64,000 nucleotides of DNA from Pseudonocardia petroleophila (GTDB lineage Bacteria; Actinomycetota; Actinomycetes; Mycobacteriales; Pseudonocardiaceae): the NCBI RefSeq assembly GCF_014235185.1, contig NZ_CP060131.1, positions 2,239,501 to 2,303,500 of the forward strand, written 5' to 3'. Below the pieces are notes generated by a model, which worked only from the letters and a program-made list of their open reading frames with translations, did no database searches and was not told where the DNA came from. How positions within the stretch are numbered: position 1 is the first letter of the stretch; each line of letters opens with the position of its first letter. Both the position numbers and the translations under genes were made by a program. This document shows, one piece after another, positions 1 to 10,765 of this stretch.

Positions 1-97
1 GGCCGCCCCTGCGGCGTTGAGCGGCCCGTTCGCCGCGACCACCGGTAGGCCGCCCGGACGGCCCCGCGTGAGCACGGCCGCGTCCAAGATCGCAACT

Positions 98-126
98 TTG
101 TGCGGGTCTTCACAAGCGGCTACCGT
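98..126 (+). promoter_or_regulatory. rex promoter with overlapping Rex operator
   Basis: TTGTG (98-102) and CACAA (111-115) form an inverted repeat with 8 bases between them. This matches 12 of the 14 fixed positions of the actinobacterial Rex operator TTGTGAANNNNTTCACAA. TTGTGC (98-103) also works as a -35 element, 17 bases upstream of a -10-like TACCGT (121-126), so bound repressor would cover the promoter. The first gene downstream is rex itself (start 243), which implies autoregulation by the NADH/NAD+ ratio and a 5' UTR of about 110 nt. The 97 bases to the left show nothing recognisable. Confidence 0.75.
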
Positions 127-242
127 GTTGTCCAGTCGCCGTCAAGGCCCCATCGACCGGCCGGGGAGATGTTCACCCGGACCACTGGCCCCGTGGGCCG
201 TCGACGGATCGCCCACCGAACCGCCCCGAGGAGCTTCCGCCC

Positions 243-1024
243 GTGACCGTGCCGCCGCAGGCCGACTCCGACGGTGGAGCCGCCGGGTCGCGGACCATAC
301 CCGAGGCCAGCGTCGCCCGGCTCGCGCTCTACCTGCGGGTGCTCGGCGAGCTGGCGGAACAGGGTGCGGAGACCGTATCGAGCGACGAGCTGTCCGGCCT
401 CACCGGCGTCAACCCGGCGAAGCTCCGCAAGGACCTGTCCTACATCGGCTCCTACGGGATCCGCGGCGTCGGCTACGAGGTCACCTCGCTGCTGCACCAG
501 CTCGAGCGCGTGCTGGGCCTCAACCACCGCCAGGCGGTCGCGGTGGTCGGCGTCGGCAACCTGGGGCACGCGCTGGCCGGCTACACCGGCTTCGGCGGCC
601 GCGGGTTCCCGGTCGCCGCGCTGTTCGACGTCGACCCGGACCTGGTCGGCATCCACATCAACGGCATCCTCGTCGAGCACGTCGGCGCGATCCCGCAGGT
701 GTGCGCGGAGCGCGGCGTCACCATCGGCATGATCGCCACCCCCGGCCCGGCCGCGCAGAGCGCGTGCGACCTGCTGGTCGACTCGGGCGTGCGCTGCATC
801 CTCAACTTCGCCCCGGTCGTCCTGCAGGTGCCCGAGGAGGTCGAGGTCCGCAAGGTCGACCTCGCCGTCGAGCTGCAGGTGCTGGCCTTCCACGTCGCGC
901 GCCGCCACGTCGCGGAGCATCCTCCGGGGGCACGGGGTGGGAACGGTCACGGGCGCAACGGGCACGCATCAGCCGTCCGCACGTTCCCTCTGGTGGACGG
1001 GACGACGGCGTCGGAGGGACGGGC

Positions 1025-1028
<4 letters not shown>
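243..1028 (+). CDS. rex: Redox-sensing transcriptional repressor Rex
   Basis: Rex senses the NADH/NAD+ ratio and represses respiratory and fermentative genes when NADH is low. The 261-residue product has an N-terminal winged helix (about residues 20-95, with [20 protein letters not shown] typical of the family) and a Rossmann NAD-binding domain with [14 protein letters not shown] near residue 100. The C-terminal tail, rich in Gly, His and Asn, runs past the usual end of the fold. The GTG at 243 is chosen because the family fold begins about 20 residues later and the ribosome-binding stretch GAGGAG lies just upstream. The stop overlaps the hemA start (ATGA), so rex heads the haem operon. A Rex operator overlaps its promoter. 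Confidence 0.96.
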
Positions 1029-2373
<1,345 letters not shown>

Positions 2374-2377
<4 letters not shown>

Positions 2378-3300
2378 TCCGGATCGGCACCCGCCCCAGC
2401 GCGCTCGCCGTCGCCCAGTCCGGGCACGTCGCGGAGCGGCTGCGGCGCGCGGGCCACGAGTGCGAGTTGGTCGAGATCAGCTCGCCGGGCGACCGCTCGA
2501 TGGCGCCCGTCGTCGAGCTGGGCGTCGGGGTGTTCGTCTCGTCCCTGCGCGAGGCGCTGGTCGACGGCCGGATCGACGTGGCGGTGCACTCCTACAAGGA
2601 CCTGCCCACCGCAGGCGACCCCCGTCTGGTGATCGCCGCCGTGCCGCCGCGGGAGGACCCCCGCGACGCTCTGGTGGCCCGCGACGGGCTCGTGCTCGGC
2701 GAGCTGCCGGTCGGGTCCCGCATCGGGACCGGGTCGCCGCGCCGGGCGTCGCAGCTGCTCGCGCTGGGCCCGGAGTGGGAGATCGTGCCGATCCGCGGCA
2801 ACGTCGACACGCGCATCGGCAAGGTGCGCTCCGGCGAGCTGGACGCGGTCGTCGTCGCCGCGGCCGGGCTGCGCAGGCTGGGCCGGATCGACGACGCCAC
2901 CGAGCTGCTCGACCCGGTGCAGATGCTGTCCGCACCGGCGCAGGGGGCGTTGGCGATCGAGTGCCTCGCCGACGGCACCGCACTGTCCGACGCGCTCGCC
3001 TCCGCGCTCGACGACCCGCTCACCCGGGCCGCCGTCGTCGCGGAGCGCGCGGTGCTGGCCACGCTGGAGGCCGGCTGCAGCGCCCCCGTCGGGGCCCTCG
3101 CCGACGTCGTCTCCGATCTCGACGACGACGGCAACGTGCTCGACCGCATCTCACTGCGCGCCGTGGTGGGCACCGACGACGACGCGCTGATCCGCGCGTC
3201 GATCACCGGAGACATGGACGTCGCAGAGAAGCTCGGAGCGGCACTCGCCGCGGAGCTGCTCGACTTGGGGGGCAGCTCGCTGTCCCTGGGAAACCGCTAA
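2374..3300 (+). CDS. hemC: Hydroxymethylbilane synthase (porphobilinogen deaminase)
   Basis: HemC joins four porphobilinogen units into hydroxymethylbilane. The 308-residue protein begins with the typical [15 protein letters not shown] and carries [19 protein letters not shown] and [10 protein letters not shown], which line the substrate channel. [10 protein letters not shown] holds the cysteine (Cys235) that binds the dipyrromethane cofactor. Length and domain order are normal. The start overlaps the end of hemA by 4 bases, and the fused cobA-hemD gene follows after 18 bases, in pathway order. Confidence 0.97.
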
Positions 3301-3318
3301 CGGGAGTTCAGAGAACAG

Positions 3319-4857
3319 ATGAACCGAGCACCTACCACCGGACGGGTCGCCTTCGTGGGCAGCGGACCCGGCGACCCCGGCCTGCTCACCGTACGTGCGC
3401 GCGACGCCATCGCCTCGGCGCCGCTGATCGTCACCGACCCCGACGTGCCCGAGGCCATCCTCGCGCTCGCCGCGGAGGGTGCCGAGGTGCGGCCGGCCGT
3501 GGGCCAGCCCGCCGACGTCGCGCGCGACCTGGTCGCCGAGGCCCGCGCCGGACGCACCGTGACGCGGCTGGTCAGCGGCGACCCGCTGACCGTCGACGCC
3601 GTGGTGGCCGAGGCCATCGCGGTGTCCGGCGCCGAGGTGGCGTTCGACGTCGTCCCCGGGGTGCCCTCGGGCACCGCGGTGCCGGCGTACGCGGGCGTCC
3701 CGCTCGGGTCGGCGCACATCGAGGCCGACGTCCGCGCGGGCGTCGACTGGGCCGCGCTCGCCGCGGCGCCGGGCGTCCTCGTGCTGCACGCCGGCCCGAC
3801 GCACCTGCCCGAGATCGCGAGCGGGCTCACCGAGCACGGCAAGGCGTCGCAGACGCCGGTCGCGGTCACCGCGAGCGGCTCGCAGACCACGCAGAAGACG
3901 GTGCAGGCCACGCTGGCCACGCTCGCGGCCGACGCCTCGGAGCTCGAGGGCCCGCTGGTCGTCACCGTCGGCGACGAGGTCGGGCTGCGCGCCGAGCTGT
4001 CCTGGTGGGAGTCGCGCGCGCTCTACGGGTGGCGCGTGCTGGTCCCGCGCACGAAGGACCAGGCCGGGGCCATGAGCGACCGCCTCGCCGTGCACGGCGC
4101 CTCCGCGGAGGAGGTGCCGACGATCGCCGTCGAGCCGCCGCGGTCGCCCACGCAGATGGAGCGCGCGGTCAAGGGGCTCGTCGACGGGCGCTACCAGTGG
4201 GTCGTGTTCACCTCGACCAACGCCGTCAAGGCCGTGTGGGAGAAGTTCGCCGAGTTCGGCCTCGACGCCCGCGCGTTCTCCGGCGTCAAGATCGCCTGCG
4301 TCGGCACGGCCACCGCGGAGAAGGTGCGCGGCTTCGGCATCGTGCCCGAGCTGGTGCCCGACATCGAGGAGTCGCAGGAGTCCAGCTCCGAGGGGCTGCT
4401 CGGGATCTTCCCGCCCTACGACGACGTGCTCGACCCGGTCGACCGCGTCCTGCTCCCGCGCGCCGACATCGCCACCGAGACCCTCGCCGCCGGTCTGCGC
4501 GACCGCGGCTGGGAGATCGACGACGTCACCGCCTACCGCACCGTCCGGGCCGCGCCGCCGCCCGCGCCGATCCGCGAGGCGATCAAGACCGGCGGGTTCG
4601 ACGCGGTGTGCTTCACCAGCTCCAGCACCGTGCGCAACCTCGTCGGGATCGCGGGCAAGCCGCACGCCCGCACGATCGTCGCGTGCATCGGCCCGCAGAC
4701 GGCGGAGACGGCCCGCGAGTTCGGCCTGCGCGTCGACGTGCAGCCGGAGGAGGCCCGCGTGCCCGCCCTGGTCGACGCGCTCGCCGCCCACGCCGCGCGC
4801 CTGCGCGCGGAGGGCGCCCTCCCGCCCCCGCGGAAGGCGAAGGCCCGCCGCCGCTGA
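3319..4857 (+). CDS. hemD: Fused uroporphyrinogen-III methyltransferase-like / uroporphyrinogen-III synthase
   Basis: The 512-residue protein joins an N-terminal SUMT/CobA-type tetrapyrrole methylase domain (about 1-235) to a C-terminal uroporphyrinogen-III synthase domain (about 245-500), as in mycobacterial HemD. The C-terminal domain closes hydroxymethylbilane to uroporphyrinogen III and has the expected WVVFTSTNAV and FTSSSTV segments. The methylase half keeps GSGPGDPGLLT and a PAYAGVPL segment, but its SAM-loop motif reads RLVSGDPL where active SUMTs usually have GGDP, so methylation activity is uncertain. The last residues are basic and Pro-rich (PPPRKAKARRR). The gene lies between hemC and hemB, so the HemD role is secure. 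Confidence 0.93.
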   Translation: MNRAPTTGRVAFVGSGPGDPGLLTVRARDAIASAPLIVTDPDVPEAILALAAEGAEVRPAVGQPADVARDLVAEARAGRTVTRLVSGDPLTVDAVVAEAIAVSGAEVAFDVVPGVPSGTAVPAYAGVPLGSAHIEADVRAGVDWAALAAAPGVLVLHAGPTHLPEIASGLTEHGKASQTPVAVTASGSQTTQKTVQATLATLAADASELEGPLVVTVGDEVGLRAELSWWESRALYGWRVLVPRTKDQAGAMSDRLAVHGASAEEVPTIAVEPPRSPTQMERAVKGLVDGRYQWVVFTSTNAVKAVWEKFAEFGLDARAFSGVKIACVGTATAEKVRGFGIVPELVPDIEESQESSSEGLLGIFPPYDDVLDPVDRVLLPRADIATETLAAGLRDRGWEIDDVTAYRTVRAAPPPAPIREAIKTGGFDAVCFTSSSTVRNLVGIAGKPHARTIVACIGPQTAETAREFGLRVDVQPEEARVPALVDALAAHAARLRAEGALPPPRKAKARRR

Positions 4858-4863
4858 GTTCAG

Positions 4864-4935
4864 CCCCCGGAGTTGCAGCATGGCCACCTTCACGCAACGA
4901 CGTTGCGTGAAGGTGGCCATGCTGCGATCCGGGGG
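4864..4935. repeat. Long perfect intergenic palindrome (25-bp arms), possible bidirectional terminator
   Basis: Bases 4875-4899 and 4901-4925 are exact reverse complements around a single A. A further 8-bp stem (4864-4871 with 4928-4935) lies outside a small internal loop. The hairpin is far longer and more exact than a normal terminator and has no T tract. It fills most of the hemD-hemB gap just before the hemB -10 box. It could terminate hemD transcription or be a copy of a dispersed intergenic palindrome family. Confidence 0.8.
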
Positions 4936-4951
4936 TCGGGGCGCCGGGTCG

Positions 4952-4957
4952 TAGGGT
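4952..4957 (+). promoter_or_regulatory. -10 element of leaderless hemB promoter
   Basis: TAGGGT ends 6 bases before the hemB ATG, the spacing expected when transcription starts at the first base of the start codon. No Shine-Dalgarno sequence lies in front of hemB, which supports a leaderless mRNA. Confidence 0.55.
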
Positions 4958-4963
4958 GCCCCC

Positions 4964-5944
4964 ATGGCGTTCCCCACCCAGCGGCCCCGGCGGCTTCGGT
5001 CCACCCCTGCCCTGCGGCGGCTCGTCGCCGAGACCGACCTGCGCCCGCGGCACCTCGTGCTCCCGCTGTTCGTACGGGAGGGGATCACCGAGCCGGTGCC
5101 GATCGCGTCGATGCCCGGCGTCGTGCAGCACACCCGCGACTCGCTGCGGAAGGCGTGCGCGGAGGCCGTCGAGGCGGGCGTCGGGGGGCTGATGCTGTTC
5201 GGCGTCCCGGCCGTGCGCGACGCGGGGGGCACCGCGGGCGTCGACCCGGACGGGGTGCTCAACGCCGCCCTGCGCGACGTCCGCGCCGAGATCGGCGACG
5301 CGTCGGTGCTGATGGCCGACACCTGCCTCGACGAGTTCACCGACCACGGCCACTGCGGCGTGCTCGACGCCGACGGGGCCGTCGACAACGACGCCACCCT
5401 GGCCGTCTACGCGCAGATGGCGGTCGCGCAGGCCGACGCGGGCGCCCACCTGCTCGGGCCCAGCGGGATGATGGACGGCCAGGTCGGCGTCATCCGCGAC
5501 GCCCTCGACGCCGCCGGGCACACCGACGCCGGCATCCTCGCCTACACCGCCAAGTACGCGTCGGCCTTCTACGGGCCGTTCCGCGAGGCCGTCGACTCGC
5601 AGCTGAAGGGCGACCGCAAGACCTACCAGCAGGACCCGGGCAACGTCCGCGAGTCGCTGCGCGAGCTGGCGCTGGACCTCGACGAGGGCGCCGACATGGT
5701 GATGGTCAAGCCCGCACTGTCCTACCTCGACGTGCTCCGGGCGGTGGCCGAGGTCGCCGACGTGCCGGTGGCGGCGTACCAGGTGTCGGGGGAGTACGCG
5801 ATGGTCGAGGCGGCGGCGGCCAACGGCTGGCTCGACCGCGAGCGGACGATCACCGAGACGCTCACCTCGATCCGCCGGGCCGGCGCCGACGTCGTCCTCA
5901 CCTACTGGGCCACCGAGGCGGCGTTGCGACTCGGTCGCGGCTGA
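4964..5944 (+). CDS. hemB: Delta-aminolevulinic acid dehydratase (porphobilinogen synthase)
   Basis: HemB condenses two 5-aminolevulinate molecules to porphobilinogen. The 326-residue protein has both Schiff-base lysine segments: [15 protein letters not shown] near residue 200 and [12 protein letters not shown] near 250. The metal-binding stretch reads [14 protein letters not shown]. Two of the three zinc-site cysteines are present and the middle one is Asp, a form between the zinc and magnesium types that I also recall from mycobacteria. The gene has its own leaderless promoter after the palindrome at 4864-4935, so it can be expressed apart from hemACD. Confidence 0.97.
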   Translation: MAFPTQRPRRLRSTPALRRLVAETDLRPRHLVLPLFVREGITEPVPIASMPGVVQHTRDSLRKACAEAVEAGVGGLMLFGVPAVRDAGGTAGVDPDGVLNAALRDVRAEIGDASVLMADTCLDEFTDHGHCGVLDADGAVDNDATLAVYAQMAVAQADAGAHLLGPSGMMDGQVGVIRDALDAAGHTDAGILAYTAKYASAFYGPFREAVDSQLKGDRKTYQQDPGNVRESLRELALDLDEGADMVMVKPALSYLDVLRAVAEVADVPVAAYQVSGEYAMVEAAAANGWLDRERTITETLTSIRRAGADVVLTYWATEAALRLGRG

Positions 5945-6044
5945 GTGTCGACCACCTCTCACCGGCGGTTTCCGGGTGTACGGTGGCGCCGCCAATGATC
6001 ACGGGGCTTCTGCGAAGCGCCGAGCGAGCGCACCGAGGAGAACG

Positions 6045-6503
6045 ATGAGCTACGACCCCGCAGGCGGTCAGCCCGGAGGCCAGGGCTGGCAGGGTGGGCA
6101 GCAGCCCCCGTACCCGCCGCCTCCCGGAGGCTACGGCCAGCAGCCGCCCGCCGGCTGGGGCCCGCCCCCCGGCGTCGGCCCCGGCGGCCCCGGCCCCGGC
6201 AGCGGCCCGGGCAGCTCGCCCGACGCGAAGAGCTTCTTCTCGGCGCTGTTCGACTTCAGCTTCAACAGCTTCGCGACGCCCGGCCTGATCCGGATCCTCT
6301 ACATCATCGGCACCGTGCTGATCGTGCTCGGCTGGCTCGGCTACGTCGTGATCGGCTTCGGCGCGCTCGGTGCGGCGGCCGGCATCGGCATCCTGATCGT
6401 CGGGGCGATCTTCGCGCTGTTCACGATCGCGCTGCTGCGCGTGTCGCTGGAGTTCTACTACGCCGTCGTGCGCATGTCCGAGGACATCCACAACCGCCGG
6501 TGA
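6045..6503 (+). CDS. DUF4282-type small membrane protein with Pro/Gly-rich N-terminus
   Basis: The 152-residue protein has a disordered first 65 residues rich in Gly, Pro, Gln and Tyr. The segment [17 protein letters not shown] then leads into two hydrophobic helices (about 85-110 and 115-140) and a short polar end. This layout matches DUF4282 proteins of actinobacteria, whose role is unknown. The ATG at 6045 has GAGGAG 5 bases upstream. A -10-like TACGGT at 5979-5984 suggests a 5' UTR of about 50 nt. It sits between hemB and a second membrane protein with a similar N-terminus. The family call comes from remembered pattern. Confidence 0.8.
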   Translation: MSYDPAGGQPGGQGWQGGQQPPYPPPPGGYGQQPPAGWGPPPGVGPGGPGPGSGPGSSPDAKSFFSALFDFSFNSFATPGLIRILYIIGTVLIVLGWLGYVVIGFGALGAAAGIGILIVGAIFALFTIALLRVSLEFYYAVVRMSEDIHNRR

Positions 6504-6554
6504 CGATCATGGTCCCGGTCCGGGAGCCGCGTGGACAGCGCCCGGGCCGGGACA

Positions 6555-6560
6555 TACGGT
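6555..6560 (+). promoter_or_regulatory. -10 element of leaderless promoter
   Basis: TACGGT is followed by exactly 6 bases and then the GTG at 6567. The same TACGGTGGCGCC string occurs at 5979-5990 before the previous gene. This spacing decides the start of the downstream gene. Confidence 0.5.
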
Positions 6561-6566
6561 GGCGCC

Positions 6567-7319
6567 GTGAGCACACCGTCGGACCCCACGAAGGGCCAGC
6601 CCGACCCGGGTCAGCAGGCACCGCCGACCTACGGCACCGGCTACGGCGGCGTGCAGTACCCGTACCCGGAGGGGCAGGCGCCCGCGCCGCAGCAGCCGTA
6701 CCCGGGCCAGCAGTCCTCTCCGGGCCAGCAGTCCCACCCCGGCCAGCAGCCGTACCCGGGCCAGGCCCCGCAGGGCTACCCGTACAACCCCTACGCGCAG
6801 GGCAGCCCGTACGGGCAGTCGCCGTACGGCGGCTACCCCGCCGGACTCGACGACAAGGCCTCCGGCCCGGTCGCCCGTCCGGGGATCCTGGTCGTCGCGC
6901 TGGTGCTGAAGGTCCTCGCGGCACTGCCCTTCCTCGCGTTCGGGGTGCTGGTGCTCGTCGCGCCGCTGGACAGCTCGACGATCCCGCCCGAGGTGCTCGA
7001 CAACCCCGACATCGCCGCCGCCGGTGTGACGGTGGAGACGCTGCTGTCGATCGTCCGGGTGTTCGGGGTGGTCTTCGTGGTGCTCTCGCTGCTCTACGTC
7101 CTGTTCGCCGTGCTGGCGTTCCTGGGCCGCAACTGGTCGCGCATCCTCGTCACCGTCATGACCGCGGGGTTCAGCCTGTTCCTGCTGTTCGCGGCCGTCA
7201 GCGGCGGCGCGGCCGACCCGGCGAGCGCGGGGATCCTGCTGCTGCCCGTCGTCCTGGCCGTCGCGGGCGTGGTCATCCTGTTCCTGCCCGCCTCGAACGC
7301 GTACTTCGCGCGGCGCTAG
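6567..7319 (+). CDS. Four-helix membrane protein with YPGQQ-rich N-terminal repeats
   Basis: The 250-residue protein opens with about 95 residues of low-complexity sequence containing repeats of the form S/Y-PGQQ and YGQSPYGG. Four hydrophobic segments follow (about 110-135, 160-185, 190-210, 215-240), ending in ASNAYFARR. No catalytic motif is visible. The frame is open from 6531, but GTG 6567 is preferred because of the -10 box 6 bases upstream. The Tyr/Gln/Pro-rich head resembles cytoplasmic tails of other actinobacterial membrane proteins. Function unknown; hemL follows. Confidence 0.8.
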   Translation: MSTPSDPTKGQPDPGQQAPPTYGTGYGGVQYPYPEGQAPAPQQPYPGQQSSPGQQSHPGQQPYPGQAPQGYPYNPYAQGSPYGQSPYGGYPAGLDDKASGPVARPGILVVALVLKVLAALPFLAFGVLVLVAPLDSSTIPPEVLDNPDIAAAGVTVETLLSIVRVFGVVFVVLSLLYVLFAVLAFLGRNWSRILVTVMTAGFSLFLLFAAVSGGAADPASAGILLLPVVLAVAGVVILFLPASNAYFARR

Positions 7320-7363
7320 AGGCCCCCGCGCGGCCGGTCCGCGCGGATGTGAGACTGGCGGCC

Positions 7364-8683
7364 GTGGCCACACGCACGACGACGTCCCAGGACCTGTTCG
7401 CCCGCGCCTCCGCCGTCATCCCGGGTGGGGTCAACTCCCCGGTCCGCGCGTTCACCTCGGTGGGGGGCACGCCGCGGTTCATGACCTCGGCCCGTGGCCC
7501 GTGGCTCACCGACGCCGACGACAACACCTACGTCGACCTGATCTGCTCGTGGGGCCCGATGATCCTCGGGCACGCGCACCCGGCCGTCGTCGACGCCGTG
7601 CGCAGCGCCGCCGGGCAGGGACTGTCCTTCGGCGCCCCGACCCCCGCGGAGATCGAACTCGCCGAGGCGATCATCGGTCGGGTCGCGCCGGTCGAGCAGG
7701 TGCGGCTGGTCAACTCCGGCACCGAGGCCACGATGAGCGCGATCCGGCTGGCGCGCGGCATCACCGGCCGGAAGGTGATCGTCAAGTTCGCGGGCTGCTA
7801 CCACGGCCACGTCGACGCGCTGCTCGCCCAGGCCGGGTCCGGCGTCGCCACGCTCGGGCTCCCCACCAGCCCCGGCGTCACCGGGGCGCAGGCCGCCGAC
7901 ACCGTCGTCCTGCCCTACAACGACCTCGACGCCGTGCGCGCGGTGTTCGCCGAGCGCGGCTCCGAGATCGCCTGCGTGATCACCGAGGCCGCCGCGGGCA
8001 ACATGGGCGCGATCGCGCCGCAGCCGGGGTTCAACGCGGGGCTGCGCGACGTCTGCCACGAGCACGGTGCGCTGTTCGTCGTCGACGAGGTGATGACCGG
8101 GTTCCGCGTGTCGCCGTCGGGCTGGTTCGGCGTCGACGGGGTGGCGGGTGACCTCTACACGTTCGGCAAGGTCATGTCCGGCGGGCTGCCCGCCGCGGCG
8201 TTCGGCGGGCCTGCGTCGCTGATGGCCCACCTGGCCCCGGCCGGGCCGGTCTACCAGGCGGGCACGCTGTCCGGGAACCCCGTCGCCGTCGCGGCCGGGC
8301 TGGCGACGCTCCGCGCCGCCGACGACGCCGTCTACGCCACCCTCGACGCCAACGCGGAGCGCCTCGGCACGCTGCTCGGCGACGCGCTGTCGGCGGCGGG
8401 CGTCCCGCACCGCGTGCAGTACGCCGCGTCGATGCTCTCGGTCTTCTTCACCGAGGACGAGGTCGTCGACTACGCGGGCGCCCAGGCCGCCGCGACCTGG
8501 CGCTTCCCGGCGTTCTTCCACGCGCTGCTCGAGCGCGGGGTGTACCCGCCGCCGAGCGCGTTCGAGGCCTGGTTCGTCTCCGCGGCGCTCGACGACCGGT
8601 GCTGGGAGACCATCGAGGCCGCGCTGCCGGCCGCCGCGCAGGCCGCGGCCACGGCGACGTCGCCCGCCGAGGCGGGGCAGTGA
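7364..8683 (+). CDS. hemL: Glutamate-1-semialdehyde 2,1-aminomutase
   Basis: HemL is a PLP enzyme that turns glutamate-1-semialdehyde (the HemA product) into 5-aminolevulinate. The 439-residue protein shows the family N-terminus ([12 protein letters not shown]), [28 protein letters not shown] and the PLP-lysine segment [13 protein letters not shown] (Lys269). GTG 7364 is chosen because it leaves a normal N-terminus; an in-frame GTG at 7349 is possible. The gene is separated from hemACDB by two membrane-protein genes. Its stop overlaps the start of the next gene (GTGA), which begins a run of coupled genes into cytochrome c maturation. Confidence 0.97.
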   Translation: MATRTTTSQDLFARASAVIPGGVNSPVRAFTSVGGTPRFMTSARGPWLTDADDNTYVDLICSWGPMILGHAHPAVVDAVRSAAGQGLSFGAPTPAEIELAEAIIGRVAPVEQVRLVNSGTEATMSAIRLARGITGRKVIVKFAGCYHGHVDALLAQAGSGVATLGLPTSPGVTGAQAADTVVLPYNDLDAVRAVFAERGSEIACVITEAAAGNMGAIAPQPGFNAGLRDVCHEHGALFVVDEVMTGFRVSPSGWFGVDGVAGDLYTFGKVMSGGLPAAAFGGPASLMAHLAPAGPVYQAGTLSGNPVAVAAGLATLRAADDAVYATLDANAERLGTLLGDALSAAGVPHRVQYAASMLSVFFTEDEVVDYAGAQAAATWRFPAFFHALLERGVYPPPSAFEAWFVSAALDDRCWETIEAALPAAAQAAATATSPAEAGQ

Positions 8684-9348
8684 CACCTCCGGCCACGACA
8701 CCTCCGGCGACACCGTCGGGGACGCGCACGACCGTCCACGTCCTGCGCCACGGCGAGGTCCACAACCCCGACGGCATCCTCTACGGCCGCATCCCGGGCT
8801 TCCGGCTCTCCGAGAACGGCCGCCACCAGGCCGAGCTGGTCGCGAAGGCGCTCGCCGACGCCGATCTGGGCGCCGTCGTCGCGTCGCCGCTGCAGCGCGC
8901 GCAGGAGACCGCCGCCCCGATCGCGGCCGCGCACGGCCTCGACATCGGAACCGACGAGGGGCTGATCGAGGCGGGCAACCGGTTCGAGGGGCTGAAGGTG
9001 GCGGTCGGTGACGGGGCGCTGCGCAGCCCGCGGCACTGGCCGAAGCTGCGCGACCCGTTCACGCCGTCGTGGGGCGAGCCGTACCTGGAGATCGCGCACC
9101 GGATGCTCGGGGCCGTGCACCGCGCGCGCGAGCTGGCGCCGGGTCGCGAGGTGCTGTGCGTGTCGCACCAGCTGCCGATCTGGACGCTGCGCCGGTTCGT
9201 CACCGGGCAGCGGCTCTGGCACGACCCGCGCCGCCGCCAGTGCGGGCTGGCCTCGCTGACGACGCTGGTCTTCGACGACGCCGAGCTGACCCAGCTGCGC
9301 TACTCCGAGCCCGCGGGGGCCAGCGACCCGCGCACGACCGGCGCATGA
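8680..9348 (+). CDS. Histidine phosphatase family protein (phosphoglycerate mutase-like)
   Basis: The 222-residue protein has the RHGE phosphohistidine motif ([12 protein letters not shown], about residue 24), a central acidic region and the second catalytic histidine in CVSHQLPIW. These define the branch-1 histidine phosphatase fold; the substrate cannot be told from sequence. Start and stop overlap hemL and the thioredoxin-like lipoprotein gene by 4 and 4 bases, so it is coupled to both. Mycobacteria have a homologue at this place between hemL and the cytochrome c genes. Confidence 0.92.
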   Translation: MTPPATTPPATPSGTRTTVHVLRHGEVHNPDGILYGRIPGFRLSENGRHQAELVAKALADADLGAVVASPLQRAQETAAPIAAAHGLDIGTDEGLIEAGNRFEGLKVAVGDGALRSPRHWPKLRDPFTPSWGEPYLEIAHRMLGAVHRARELAPGREVLCVSHQLPIWTLRRFVTGQRLWHDPRRRQCGLASLTTLVFDDAELTQLRYSEPAGASDPRTTGA

Positions 9349-9917
9349 GGCGGCTCGCCCTCGCCGTCGTCGCGGTGCTCGCGCTCGCCGGCTGCTCCAC
9401 CAGCCAGGACGCCGTGGCGAACGACGGCGAGTTCACGTTCGTCGCCCCGGGCGGCCAGACCACGATCCTCTACGACCCGCCCGCCGACCGCGGCCGCGTC
9501 ACCGGGATCTCCGGGGAGAGCCTGCTCGAGCCCGGCACGGAGATCGGGATCGACGACTACGCCGGTCAGGTCGTGATCCTCAACGTCTGGGGGTCGTGGT
9601 GCGGGCCGTGCCGCGACGAGCTGCCCGACCTGCAGTTCGTGCAGGACTCCGTCGAGGGGGTGTCGGTGCTCGGTCTCGACGTGCGCGACTCCCGTGACGC
9701 CGCCGCCGACTTCGTGCGCGACCGGGGCCTGACGTTCGACTCGATCTACGACAGCCCGGCCCGCACCCTCGCCCGGCTGTCGGGCTACCCGCGCAACACC
9801 ACCCCGTCGACGCTGGTGCTGGACAAGCAGCACCGGGTCGCCGCGGTGTACCTGACGCAGATCCGGATCACCGAGCTGATCCCGGTCGTCGAGCGGCTGG
9901 TGGCCGAGCCGGCCTGA
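9345..9917 (+). CDS. resA: TlpA/ResA-type thiol-disulfide oxidoreductase lipoprotein
   Basis: The 190-residue protein starts with a lipoprotein signal peptide ([17 protein letters not shown], lipobox LAGC at Cys17) and continues into a thioredoxin fold with WGSWCGPCRDELP (active-site CGPC at about 84-87). It should sit on the outer face of the membrane and reduce apocytochrome c cysteines before haem attachment, working with CcdA, ResB and CcsB encoded next. The ATG overlaps the previous stop by 4 bases. Calling it resA is a role assignment; sequence alone supports TlpA family. Confidence 0.92.
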   Translation: MRRLALAVVAVLALAGCSTSQDAVANDGEFTFVAPGGQTTILYDPPADRGRVTGISGESLLEPGTEIGIDDYAGQVVILNVWGSWCGPCRDELPDLQFVQDSVEGVSVLGLDVRDSRDAAADFVRDRGLTFDSIYDSPARTLARLSGYPRNTTPSTLVLDKQHRVAAVYLTQIRITELIPVVERLVAEPA

Positions 9918-9923
9918 CTCGCA

Positions 9924-9936
9924 CTACACGTTGTAG
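9924..9936. promoter_or_regulatory. Dyad upstream of ccdA resembling a BlaI/CopY-type operator
   Basis: The sequence CTACACGTTGTAG has 5-bp arms (CTACA and TGTAG) around CGT and lies in the 65-base gap between resA and ccdA, 33 bases before the ccdA -10 box. Operators of BlaI/MecI/CopY-type repressors share TACA/TGTA half-sites. The match is short and no such regulator is encoded in the window. Confidence 0.35.
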
Positions 9937-9968
9937 AACCCGGCGCGCGCGACCGGGGTGGACGGGCC

Positions 9969-9974
9969 TACCCT
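9969..9974 (+). promoter_or_regulatory. -10 element upstream of ccdA
   Basis: TACCCT ends 5 bases before GTG 9980 and 8 before ATG 9983, which fits near-leaderless transcription of ccdA-resB-ccsB separate from the hemL-resA run. Confidence 0.45.
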
Positions 9975-9982
9975 GGACCGTG

Positions 9983-10765
9983 ATGGACCCCTCGACCACC
10001 CTCGCGGTCTCCGGCCCGCTGCTGGTCGCGGCCCTCGTGGCCGTGCTGGCGGGAGCGGTGAGTTTCGCGTCCCCGTGCGTCGTGCCGCTGGTCCCCGGCT
10101 ACCTCGCCTACCTCGCCGGCCTGGTCGGCGCCGACGCCCCGCCGGCCACCCCGGCGCAGGTGCAGGTGCAGACCCGCCGCGCCGGGAGGTGGCGCGTCGC
10201 CGGCGCGGCCGGGCTGTTCGTCGCCGGGTTCACGGTGGTGTTCGGCGCGATCCTCACCGGCGTCGTCTGGCTCGCCGACACGCTCGTCGCGAACGAGGCG
10301 GTGCTGCAGCGAGTCGGCGGGGTCGTGATGATCGCGATGGGGCTGGCGTTCGTCGGGCTCATCCCGGTCCTGCAGAACGAGCGCCGCGTGCACTGGGTGC
10401 CGCGCGCCGGGCTGTGGGGCGCCCCGCTGCTGGGCGCGGTGTTCGGGCTCGGCTGGGTGCCGTGCATCGGCCCCACGCTGGCCGGGGTCGTCGCGGTCGC
10501 GGCGGGCACCGGGGGCGGGTCGCTGCGCGGGGTCGTGCTCACGCTCGCCTACTGCGCCGGGCTCGGGCTGCCCTTCGTCCTCATCGCGCTGGGCGCCTCG
10601 CGCGCCGTCACCGCGCTCGGCTGGCTGCGCCGCAACACCCGCGCGATCCAGATCGGCGGCGGCGTGCTGATGGTGGGCGTCGGCCTGCTCCTCGTCACCG
10701 GGATCTGGGGCGGGCTGCTCGCCCAGCTGCAGGTCTCGATCGCCGGCTTCACCCCGGCGCTGTAG
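9983..10765 (+). CDS. ccdA: Cytochrome c biogenesis transmembrane protein CcdA
   Basis: CcdA passes reducing equivalents from cytoplasmic thioredoxin across the membrane to the extracytoplasmic thioredoxin-like protein. The 260-residue protein has six predicted membrane helices. The two redox cysteines are in FASPCVVPLVPGYLAYLAGL (helix 1) and WVPCIGPTLAGV (helix 4). ATG 9983 is adjacent to an equally possible GTG at 9980. A leaderless-type -10 box lies just upstream, and resB follows with no gap (TAG then ATG). Confidence 0.94.
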   Translation: MDPSTTLAVSGPLLVAALVAVLAGAVSFASPCVVPLVPGYLAYLAGLVGADAPPATPAQVQVQTRRAGRWRVAGAAGLFVAGFTVVFGAILTGVVWLADTLVANEAVLQRVGGVVMIAMGLAFVGLIPVLQNERRVHWVPRAGLWGAPLLGAVFGLGWVPCIGPTLAGVVAVAAGTGGGSLRGVVLTLAYCAGLGLPFVLIALGASRAVTALGWLRRNTRAIQIGGGVLMVGVGLLLVTGIWGGLLAQLQVSIAGFTPAL

